Assembly: GCA_025617745.1 (NCBI GenBank)
Contig: CM046857.1
Coordinates: forward strand, 29,048,094 to 29,112,093
DNA: 64,000 nucleotides
Direction of reading: 5' to 3'
Source of the DNA: Heliocidaris erythrogramma
Lineage: Eukaryota > Echinodermata > Echinoidea > Camarodonta > Echinometridae
Positions 12,475 to 24,100 of the stretch are shown here, piece by piece. Under the pieces are notes generated by a model. The model was not told the DNA's origin and searched no databases. It saw only the letters and a list, made by a program, of their open reading frames with translations. The position numbers and the translations under genes were made by a program. Numbering within the stretch: the stretch's first letter is position 1; every line of letters begins with the position of its first letter.

Positions 12475-14376
12475 CTAGAGACCAGAAAGCCTCATTCCCA
12501 CGACACAGTAAACCAAATGTTGGATATTAAGGGGGTATCAAGTACAGTATCTTATACCACACAGATAAGCGAGCCATGCATAGGGGCTTATGCATGGATA
12601 CTATTTTCTTACCTCTACTTGCCATTCATTGACTTGTAAAGTAGTTCTAATTTTACCCCAGGGGTTTACCGGGTCTTGAGTGAACAAGCCTTAAAAGATT
12701 AAAAAACAACAATCATTATTTACATCAATATCATTATAATCACTTATATCAATCCTAATTTATACACAAACTTCTGAGCAGAGAGATCAATGCTAGAGTG
12801 ACTTTAAATTACTTATTAGAGAAAGACAGAGTGTTTTCCTAAATTTAAAACATACACATATCACGCAAACCAAAGTATACATACATCAATGAAGTACGTC
12901 ATATGCAGTCATAGATTTTGCTGAGGTGTGTTTTTGTCCAGATACACACAAACATTCGGAAGATCACAATGACGAGAGTTATTACAGTGATCTAGACCAA
13001 AGTTTTCAACTACCCTGTCTAATATATATCACATTTTTTGTCATGCCCACAGCATCATATTACTTTCCTGGTAGGCCTATTGCCATATGAATAAGCCAAT
13101 CAAATATGAAACTTAATGTATGTCCATCATCCTAGTCACAAAAACAGGAAGTGACTAATTCTTTTTATAACTTGAGCAAGCTGTCAAGAGTGTATGAAAT
13201 TGTTATTCCTTTACAAATCAATTTGTATCAATTCTACACTTGGAACATACCCAAGACGTAATCCTTCTGAAAAAATGAAAGGTGCCATAGCTTCATGATG
13301 TACTTAACTGATTATAAGGCACTTGATAAAGAAAAGTTTATACAGATAAATACAAGTGAAACCTACTTTCCTCTTACTTTCAAGCAATATAGGATGGGAC
13401 ACAAATCTTTCATTCCTTGAAAAAAACCTCACATCATCATAATCACACATATAGCTACACTACATTACTATTTTTTTTAAATTCACCACGGAAAGGTCTT
13501 GCATCAAAACAGGATAAAGGCTACCTGTCTCATGCTTATGGTACATGAACTTACAAGTTGTAAATTTCATCTCATAATTATTTTCCAGTTATTTTCGATT
13601 ATCAAAACTTTAGGCCAATCTGCTCAGTTTACCACAATTCTCTCTTCTTTTCTTTTTAATGCTGAGAACAGTTCAAAATGCAAATTGATCTTTATTTTAA
13701 AAGCTAATTTCCCATTAAATGTTGTAAACCTTTTTTAAACTGTTGCAATTTTAACTGTGTACTCCTTACAACATGCAGCTGAAAGTATTAAAACAAAATT
13801 ATAAATAAAAAATGTTTAAAAATTTAAAAATAAAAAGCTTATATCTGCTATGAGCTCATGCATGATTAAATCTTGAACGTAGAAAATGCAAGAATCAATC
13901 AATTAATTGGTACTTCTGATAACAACCATATAAAGAATTCTCATTAAAATCTCATAAAACATCACTTAAAAATTAGCGTAACAAGCAATTATAAAGTCAG
14001 CATGACATTGAATTTGGTCATAAAAAGTCAGTGCAAATACATTTTATATATATTATCTATTACAGTTACTGAATGTGAATTTGTGCTATCGATAATTCTT
14101 AACCTGGAGTTCACATGATGCACACTCCAAAGCTTACAGGGGATCAATCACCAAAGATATTTTGCTCTGTATCTGGGGATTCTACGCTTCTATATTCTAA
14201 AGATTAGCTTCAAATATTATCCTGCAAAGAAGATATTGCAAGGTCAGATCACATTTAATACTCTCGTAACAAGGGTAAAGTTGAAGCATCCATACGTGCA
14301 CTCATTCGCACAGAAGTGAACTCCAAGTCAACCTCCTTTACAGGACTTGAGATGAAATCTTGATATGCTCTTTTAA
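12475..14376. other. AT-rich non-coding stretch
   Basis: No convincing ORF or repeat family. It could hold distal 3' UTR of PMM-A, which is transcribed leftwards. Confidence 0.4.
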
Positions 14377-14553
14377 CCCTTTGGTACTAAATACTCTTAT
14401 TCTTATAAACTTAATTCAGGAACCATCAGATTCCCATAGGCAATGGGTTGATTTTCTTATTATTAACCGTTTGAATGGTATACTAAACGAATACATATTA
14501 TCGTTTTATTTTTGGTGATTGGTACCCTTCATTACCCCCCGGCCCTTGTAGGG
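14377..14553. mobile_element. Possible 177-bp TTAA MITE in the PMM-A 3' region
   Basis: TTAA at 14373-14376 and 14554-14557; ends CCCTTTGG and, inverted, CCCTACAAGG. Only the first four to five bases agree well, so this is tentative. Confidence 0.4.
14505..14510 (-). promoter_or_regulatory. Candidate poly(A) signal for PMM-A
   Basis: AATAAA on the minus strand about 175 bp past the stop codon. It lies inside the small TTAA-flanked element at 14377-14553, so if used, the 3' end is transposon-supplied. Other AATAAA copies occur further downstream; this one is simply the nearest. Confidence 0.35.
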
Positions 14554-14684
14554 TTAAGAATGTAACATTCTACTGATTCCAATGACAGAATGGAATGTAG
14601 AGTAAGCACATCAATGTTATATAAAAATACATGTACAGTGTATATTAAATTATCAGCATGCACAATAATTCTTGCAGAGTATAT

Positions 14685-14792
14685 CTATTCTAGACCAAAT
14701 AGTTGCGATACTTGTTTCTTGGTATCTTCTGGACTGGTCACGGTAGCACCCTTTGTTCTGGAGTCCATGAAGATCTCATGGTCATTGCCACC
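14685..14792 (-). CDS. PMM2: PMM-A exon 7 and stop
   Basis: Acceptor TCCAG|GGTGGC. Encodes GGNDHEIF, the conserved SRT and VTSPEDT segment and ends ...LFGLE then TAG at 14687-14685. The end matches the family's usual C terminus. Confidence 0.95.
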   Translation of the reverse strand, partial: GGNDHEIFMDSRTKGATVTSPEDTKKQVSQLFGLE

Positions 14793-15076
14793 CTGGACAC
14801 ATGGATGGAAGAAAGAAACACAAAGACAGACAGCAACAGAAAGAGAAATAGAGTGAGACAGAGAGAGAGGGGAGAGGGGAGAGAGAGAGAGGAGAGAGAG
14901 AGGGGGGAGGGGAGAGAGAGAGGGGGGGAGGGGAGAGAGAGGGGGGAGGGGAGAGAGAGAGGGGGGAGGAGAGAGAGAGAGGGGGAGGGGAGAGAGAGAG
15001 GGGGAGGGGAGAGAGAGAGGGGAGAGAGAGAGGGGAGGGAGAGAGAGAGGAGAGAGAGAGAGAGGGAGGAGAGAGA

Positions 15077-15128
<52 letters not shown>

Positions 15129-18100
15129 AAGCGAGATGAGAGAGGGAGAAGCAAGAGAGAGAGAGGGAGAGAACAACAGAGAAAAGAGAGCAGAGAATAA
15201 AATAAAGGCTTGTACACATATGAGGCAGTAAATTGGCACAGCATAATGAAAACTTTACATGAGAACAAATGGCAAGTGGTGCAAGAGAAGGTACCTGCAT
15301 GCAATAAAGGTTCTATTGCGATCTCACTTATCTGTGTGTTATCAGCAGAAAAACGGTGCACTACCCTTATCTCATTCTATGTTTTCACCCCACCTTTTGT
15401 TCTTAGGTGGTTTACTGCATCATGTGGGAATGAGGCGGCTTATTTCACAAGGGAATAGAGCATTATAAAGACAGGAGCGGATCACTACAGAATAGGATTA
15501 TAGCAAGATACTGTTTTTAGGTAACATTTTAGCCTATGGTTACTTTCAAACTGGGGCCGTATTCTGAAAACTATGTTAACTTTTTTGTTAGTAACATGAT
15601 GTTAATTGTCATAAAAAATCAAAATCAGGACAAGTCATTGGTTAATGATTGTGCAAAGATGGCTGTGCCCATGTAAAGTTAACAGAGACATCTGTGCAAG
15701 CACCAATGATTAGTGTTTATTGCATGCACATTTTAACATAGTTTTCCTTAACATAAAAGATAACTGTTTTCAGAATACTGCCCCTGGTTCTTACATAAGT
15801 GTTTGGCAAGGGGCTCATATTTTATTTTGAGTTATTTATTTGATGTATGTATCATGATGATTGCTTTATATAACATTTAATTCGTCATATATTTTTATCA
15901 CAATCTTTCTATACTTTTCCTGTTCTATTATACATTTGAGTTGTATTTTTTTATTACACTTATTTTTATTTTTTCCTTTTTCAACTGTTCAGAGCCAAAA
16001 GGGCATTAACTCATTTTATTCACCACACAGTTAATGTCCTTAATTGTTGTTTTCTTACATTTCATATCATTATCATTTTATTACATTTAATATCATTACT
16101 GTTCTATTGCATTTCATATCATTATTTCAATTATTATGCTATTATTTCACATTCAATAATCTGTAGATACTAAAATGACAATCATTAATTGTAAAGGACA
16201 CAAAAGAATTTGGTAATTTTTGTCATAGGTGTATACATGTAGCAGATTATGTCCTTTTTAAAGTGTAATAAATATTTCAACCAGATTTGAAGGACATAGT
16301 ATAACATAAAATAATGTCCTATTCCCTACAATGAACAAAATTAAAAGGTGAAAATATTAATAATACCTTTAAAAAAAAGAATATTACAACTAATGATAAA
16401 AGTTCAAATTATGCTGTAACAGAAATTTCTATAAATATTTAAATTATCAAATATAAATGTATTTACCTCATATGTCTTGTCTCCAAAGAAATAGATTTCT
16501 GGGAAATCTTTTTCTAAGAACCTAAGGCAATAAGTTTTGTCCCATCCTTTGGGAAATGCGTCTATACTTATTTGTCCGCCTGTGATGAGAGAAAGAAAGA
16601 GATATGAAGGGAGAGAAAGAAAAGTTGACAGAAGGAGAGATAAACAAGAACAGGGAGAAAAAGAGAGAGATATTTTAATATAAATATTACATTTTTTGTT
16701 TAAAAATGGTGTTGTGGTCTAGTGGATAGGTCACCGGACTGCAGATCACAAGGTACGGGGTTCGAATCCCACCACGGCACTAACGTCCTTTGGCAAGACT
16801 CTAATCTACATTTGCCACTCTCCACCCAGGTGTAAATGGATACCCGATATGCTTGAGTGCTAGTTACTTTGGTGGCTTGGCTATAACCAGGATAATAATG
16901 TCTAAGCACCATGAGCTTTACTGTGTGGCGGTTATGAGCGCTATATAAGTGGCCATTATTATTTTTCAAAAACCCTTGTAAAAGTATACTCCGCCACATC
17001 AATGCACGAGATTGTGATATAATTATATATATCAAAACAAATATGTTTAAAATGACTTTTAGGGGGTAAATTTTAATGTGGAGCATTGCATCTTACAACT
17101 CCAACATTGAAATTTTCAGCTATCTATATGCAGTTGCCAAGTTGCTATGTATATACATGCAGCTGCATATTAGCTGGCAAGTATAGGTCTGTACATATTT
17201 TTGAGAATGTACGACATATAATTCCTAGTACAGTGAAACCTGTCTACATGTATAAAGACCACTCAAAGATGACATGAAAAGCGGTCTCTATGAGCAGGTG
17301 GTCTTTATGGACAGGTTCCTGTAATACATGTTACAATGGGAAATGCCATTCACGGGAAACAAAAATTGTGGTCTTTATAGACAGGTGGTCGCTAAAGCAG
17401 GTTTGACTGTACTGATCCTAGACCCAATTAAATCTAGCCCTAAACCCAACACTACCGGTATACACAATCACTGCCCGAATCCTAATCCTAAATTCCTATT
17501 TGTATCTTTGACTAAATAAACCCCGGAGCGTTTGTGAGATTAATTATTTATGAATATTCCATGCAGATTTATTTATGAATTAACAGAGCACTGAGCACTA
17601 TGCATCAAACTATAAAGTGTATGCTACAGTATGTAGTTAGAGCAGCAAGGCTATGTAAAGCTGAGAAATAATGGACCAGCACACAGGCAATTAAAAGTAC
17701 AAAGGATTCATACAAACAGAGCAGTCTAGAGGAATAAAATCCTCTATTGATATGGTAATCGAGAAGGGGTGTGGCATGGACTCAACTGAATTTACTATTG
17801 TCACAGATGGTTTCACTTGAACGCACTTTGAGACAATGTAAACAAGGGTTGCTCAAAGGCAAATCAAGGATAGGCTCTTTGAATGTGAAGGTGAAGGATT
17901 CAACTTGTCCAGAGAAGTACTAACTAGACATATATTATAACACTATGAACATGGCGAACAAAGAAGCGGACAAAATATACAGCTCCTCATTGTACCTTCC
18001 ACAATTGCTCTGGTAGACAAAAGAACATTCCTTGATTGCTATTATGTAAAAGTATGTAGAACAGGTGTCACATGCATATTCACCTGTTTTACTTATTTTA

Positions 18101-21100
18101 CGTAATAGCAATGAAGGGATGTTCTTTTGTCTACCAGAGAAATTGTGGAGGGTACAATGAGGAGCTGTATATTTTGTCCGCTCTCTTTGTCATCGTGTTC
18201 ATAGTGTAGACATATATTACACGGTAAGCCAATTCAGAGTTCACTAAAGAAAAGAAGTACCAAAATCCACTAAAACAGATACCGGGTATATGCTAATGAA
18301 AGTTGTGTAATAAATTAGATACAAAGTTTTTTGTTTTGTTTTGTTTTTTCATTGGGGGAAAGGGGCTATTCAGGGAGCATCTAAGTGTATGTCACTTTGG
18401 GAGTTATAATTCTTAAAATGCAGAGTTGAAACTATCTACATGTACAGCCCTGGATAAAACTACTAGACCAGCTCCATTTTGGGGGTATATGAGTAGTGTA
18501 TAAGGCCATTGCCTATGGAAGTAGGAAAATGATTATCAACAGCGTATTCATGATTAATGGACTACTACCTACTAGAACAATTACCCCTATGACATGACAG
18601 TTACCACTAAGAGGACTACAGCCAGCACAAATTTCCCTAGACAATTACCACACGCTTTTATCCCATGAGATGGACCACCTAATAGACTATAAATGTCTAA
18701 GAGGATGAATTTCAAGTGTTACTTCTCTTGGTCTGAGCATCATGACCTGCTCATTATTCTACTGAGACCACTGCATGTGACATAAAAAAATAAAGGTACC
18801 TATTAGACAATTAATTTCATGAAACAAGAAAAGATTCTTGCAGCATGAATGAGCTGCTGTGAGGAGAAAAAAATGTGACACCTTGTTGACAGTATGCCAC
18901 AAGGCAAGGCTGTTACAAATGTAACAATTTTCCACCAAGAACTGAACAAACGTCCTCCAGAGGAGTGAAAATGGCTTTTACAAGACATCAGGCATACCTC
19001 CTGGACAATTATCCCCAGACCACTTCTGTCAGGACATTTTTTTCAAAAACTTCTACCCCTGGAAAATGTTCCTGAGGACAGTTAGCATCTAGGATATTTA
19101 CATTCTGCTAGTTGTTCTGAACTACATGTATCTATCCATTGGGGTACCCTTTGAAGTAATTGTCTGGGGTTAATTGTCCTAGGGGTAATTACCCTGGCTG
19201 TAATTGTCCGAGGGATTAGTTATTGCACGAGCTAATTGTATTTGGGAGTATTCATCCACCCATTATGAGTTAGCTAGTAGAAATCATTCTGAAAATTCAA
19301 TTACTGATATAGTCAACACTTGCCATATACAGTAGGCTTTTATAAGGAACAGTACTGTAGGCCTTTATAAGGAGCTGGTCGAATAATTTTTTCCAGAGCT
19401 GTATATGTTTAAATGATCTGTGGTATTAGAGTCATTTGGGACATTTGGGACATGTGCTAACTACAAATTGATAATTTATCTTGATGCACTATAATCTTTC
19501 AAAATCATGCATAAAAGAATAGTTTTTCGTATTTGGGCACGCTTACAATTTTTTGGTTAAGAAAGTAATGTTAAATCCCAAAATATATAGCCCAAGTCAT
19601 ACAAGTACCAGTATCTAAATTCTGCATACAGATATAGGTTTTGGGGAAATGGTTCTATCGACAGGAACTCGGGGGAGATAAAAGTTGAGATAACTGTTGG
19701 TGCAAAATGTCATATGTCATATTTTTGGTACAAGAAATGTAAATCAAACAGAACTTTCAACCATTGTATTGCACTGATAAGGGTTGGTGATCCATCATGA
19801 TTAAAATCAAAACAGTAATTTAAATCAATATAACCAAATCAATAAATCAGAATGTGATTCAGCGATAATCATAATCACAAACGCCTAAACCCGGCCATTG
19901 AAGATTCTCAAGCACTTTGTATGATATCAGCAGGTACTGATTTTACACAGGTTCTCGTTTCATCAGGTTTGATACAAGTCATTCAAGTTTTTCATCTGAC
20001 TAGTGACCATCTGTAATGAACCACTATTCACCAGTGACCAAATATTCCTGTCATAATGTTCCACTATCATGAATGTGTGTATGCTATGAACAATGCCACC
20101 GCAATAATCATCAGTGTTTAATAGCCCCCTAGGTAAGGGACATTATTTCTTCATGATCAGGTGATACTTCCTAAACAGGGGAATATTGAATACTTATAAT
20201 GATGGTAAGAGATAGTCTTACCTATGGAGAACACCAGACCATCTTTTGTGAACTCTTTACGAAGTGCTTCAACCATTTTTGTCCTCACTCCATTAGCCTG
20301 AAAATATCAACGGGAAAAAATATCATTTACAGAGAATCTCAATAATGCATAAAATCTATTCATTCAAAGACTTCCAGATGATAAATTAACACATCAACAC
20401 ATTGAAGTTGTGGTGCTAACACTGCCCTACTAAAAATACCATTTATTCACAAAATGATGTCCATATTTTTTGCCTCATTTGAGTATCTCTGCTGCTACAT
20501 ACATCCTTTCTGATACTCATAATCTTACTGCTGAATTACATATCAACTTCTTTGCCATTTTTTGTTTGTGAGTGCTATTTTTATAGGGGGGCTTGCAAAA
20601 GGAGCACTACAATAAGTAGCTATGGAGAAATATATTATATTTATTTATTGTCATCTCATTTGGCCTTTTAGATCACAATTGCAAAACTGAAAATTTTGTT
20701 TTCGTTATGACAAGAACTCAAAGTAAAGTCAATTTGACAGATACACTGAATGAAAGCAATGCCATCTGAATAAATGCTGAATACTAAGTCTGTAATATCA
20801 TCTTTCTTACCTTGTCAAATTCACTAAATTCTTCCCTCTCAGGGTAACTACAACTCCTTCCAATGGGGCATATATTGAGCATGCCATTCCTAAACTCAAT
20901 GAAGGTTCCCCTGAAATAGTAAATTAAATATCAATAATAATCAGCGAATTAACTCATGACTAACAAATTTTCTCATTCCTCTAAAACTAATAATGGATTC
21001 ATCCGGTTCTCATGTTCAGTAGGATAAGAGATAATGATTGGACAATAAAATGGAAACTTATCAAATATGATTGTACATAGCAAATCATGAAAGACAATAC

Positions 21101-24100
21101 TAGCTGGGAAAAAAAGCAGCTTTCTTGGAGTCCATGTTGAACAATATGAGAAATATGCCTGAAAAAAGACAAAAAAGACAAAAAAACAAAAAAACAAAGA
21201 GATCCCATTTTCACAAGCACTGTTTCCAAAGTTGATTTCTTTCAATAGACCTGTTTACTAAGTGATTCAAATTTTATGCATACTTTTGAAACAAAGGTTG
21301 TTCTTGACAACCTGAAAGCTTGCCAGAGGCTTGCCAGACATAGCAACAAGTAATGTATCCAAACTGGATTCCAAGTATTGTAGTTCATTCATTAATAACA
21401 GGTTAATGGAATACCTCGTTACTAGGTCCCCAGGAAAGAAACATCCATAAATTTGAATCACTTAGTAAACAGGTCTATAGATGTTACATGTACATCCCTT
21501 AACAGTAACACTAAAACACATACGGGTACAATGATCTTCATGTAAATTTGAACCTGTAAAGTGAAACACTTACATGTATGTTTTAGACCAATAATTTGTA
21601 GCAAAACAGTAAAATGTGAACTTACCTTTTGAGAGGCAATTTTACACCAGACAGGTATTTGAGACTGAAGTTGATGAGCTCTTGTATCTTATCCTCCCCC
21701 ATGAACTTCTGAATGCTCTGAAGGACAATCGAAGACAGATCGATCAATTTTACGATAGACTGTCATTATCATCCATTATCTCTTATCTTTACATATAATA
21801 GATATTAAAAATGAAAGCAATAAAAGCATAAAGGAAAGATTTATAGTAACAAATGCATTTTCCAAATTTGACGACTCAGAAAAAGAAGTTTAAAACTACG
21901 TGTTGTTCTAGCAACAGTTTTACTTAAGACATTGAACTGTTTGGATACTTCAAAGTTTCGTCCATCTGCTTTTGTACAGTACGTTAATATTTATTATTTG
22001 ATCTTTTGAGATCTGCAGAAAACATGACAAAAGTAGCTGGCACAGTGTGCAACTGCATAGAATATTGCTGGGGAAAAGTACTGCATAATTTGCTTTCTTC
22101 TGGTGACTATACATGAAGTGACATTCAATTAACATGGTGCCAATAGTGGCATTCAATTAACATATTGCCAGTGCCCACTTGGCAAAAGGGGATTTGGCCA
22201 AAGTTCTTAACAATGACACTCACTTGGCAAAGATTACACAGAGAGGGATTAGCATAATATTGAAACACAATACGCTCTTCTCAGATTTGGAGCGAATTCA
22301 GTGCATTACTAACCCGCCTGCCTTAAGCCAACATTGTTTGGTATTATGAAGTATACAGAATATTAATTAAAAGAATAATAATTGTTCAGTATTCTGTTTC
22401 AACAAAAACAACGCTTCATTAATTAATTAATGGTCAAATGTTGGATCAAACAGAATTTGATAACTCAAAAATAAGCTAACACATCGTCCAAGAATCCTCT
22501 AGACTTTTGATGAAAATTTTTATTTCTTTCATAGAGGATGACCGTAAAAGAAAACATTTTCCAATGATACATGTCAGTCTGCCATAGGTTTGAGAAAATA
22601 CTTTCAATGGAGAATCTATATTGTGTGGGCGAAAAAGAATGGAAAGTATAGATTTGCATATTTGTGTGGTGGTCTCCACTTCCCCCCTCCCCCCCCCCCC
22701 CCACCCCCCCCCCCCCCCCCCCCCCCCCCCCACCCCCTGGATCAGCACCAATGCTGGCACAGACATCCATTTTTTTCATTACTGCTAATTTGAAATCATA
22801 TATTTTTTTTTTTTTCACAACCAAAAAATATGCTCCAATCTCTTCACACATTTGCATAATACAGTCATACCTGAGTAGCCCTTAAGATCTTTTCCGTAAA
22901 CAGTAATGAAGTTTTAAGTTAAGTTGGTAGTTATGTTAGTTAAGTTAGGTAGTTATGTGGTATATTGTAATTTGCCCGTAGTTAAGTTAGGTAGTTATGT
23001 TGTATATTGTAAAGCGCTTAGAGAAATTATAAATAGGCACTATATAAATATTGAATTATTATTACTATTATTATATAATAGGCCACCCAAGGGAAACAAA
23101 AAAAGTGACCATTCTAGGCAGGTTCTACAGTGTACCACAAATTTCTCCCTTGAGGGACACTATTAAACAGGTGGCCTTTATAGTGAGGTTGCCATTGAGA
23201 CAGGTTTGAGTTATATATTTTATTGCTGGTCAATACCTGAGTCGCAATTCTGTCTCCTTTGGCCAGTGCTACGAGCCCATTCTCTGCAAAGACGAAATCA
23301 AACATATATATCCTCTCCATACCTCCCATCTGCTCTGTAATCTTAACAAGATCGGACCCTCCTACCAGTCCAACAGGATATTTGCTCATCAGTTTCTCCA
23401 AAAACTGTACCATATCGGGCTCAATGACCTGCAGATATAAGGTGAAATTGAAATATTACTTACTACATTTTATAAGACTTTCAGGAATATTTCATGATCT
23501 TTAGGAATTAGTTTTAGGACACATCCAAATGGTATACCGTAGATAGTTACCTGTCACAGCAGTGTCACAGCAGTGTCACAGGTACATGTACTAACTACCT
23601 GTTAGATGTTCTTTATAATTTTTACCATCCTGGTGAATTTTTTCATCTTGTTTCATCTTGCATTTTTTTTTTGTTCAAGAAAAGCAAGTACATACATGTA
23701 CATGTACATGTATCATTTTCTGTGTGTGTATTTTAACTGAAAAGACGGCTCTAAAATATGAATTTCATCAATTTTATGCTGCCAGTTTAGTATTTTAAAG
23801 TGACAGTAAATTGAAGCTCCTAATGGCGCAATCTTTTAACAGAATTTGTGTCTGTGCCTCTAATTTTCCCATCATGCCCCATTCTAGTTTGTAGATGCTT
23901 AGAATGTATCTGTTGGCAATTTTCCACAAGTGCAATGTCAAAAATAATAGTATGAAATATAAAATGTACCTATTTACCAAACAGCCGATTGTCGAAATTC
24001 AAAATAAAATGCAATTAATTTTCAAATTATGATCTCAATTTAGCAGTTACTGTAAGGTGGTGCTGTTCAAGTTTTGCCAGTTTAATGCCATTTTAAGTAG

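Noticed and set aside
14685..15361. Long Ser/Leu-rich and Arg/Glu-rich frames over 14.8-15.2 kb
   Set aside because: They read the GA microsatellite in both strands; only the last 35 codons on the minus strand are real, as PMM-A exon 7.
16709..16780. Functional tRNA gene
   Set aside because: It continues into a SINE body and ATT-rich tail, and the head is diverged; called a SINE instead.
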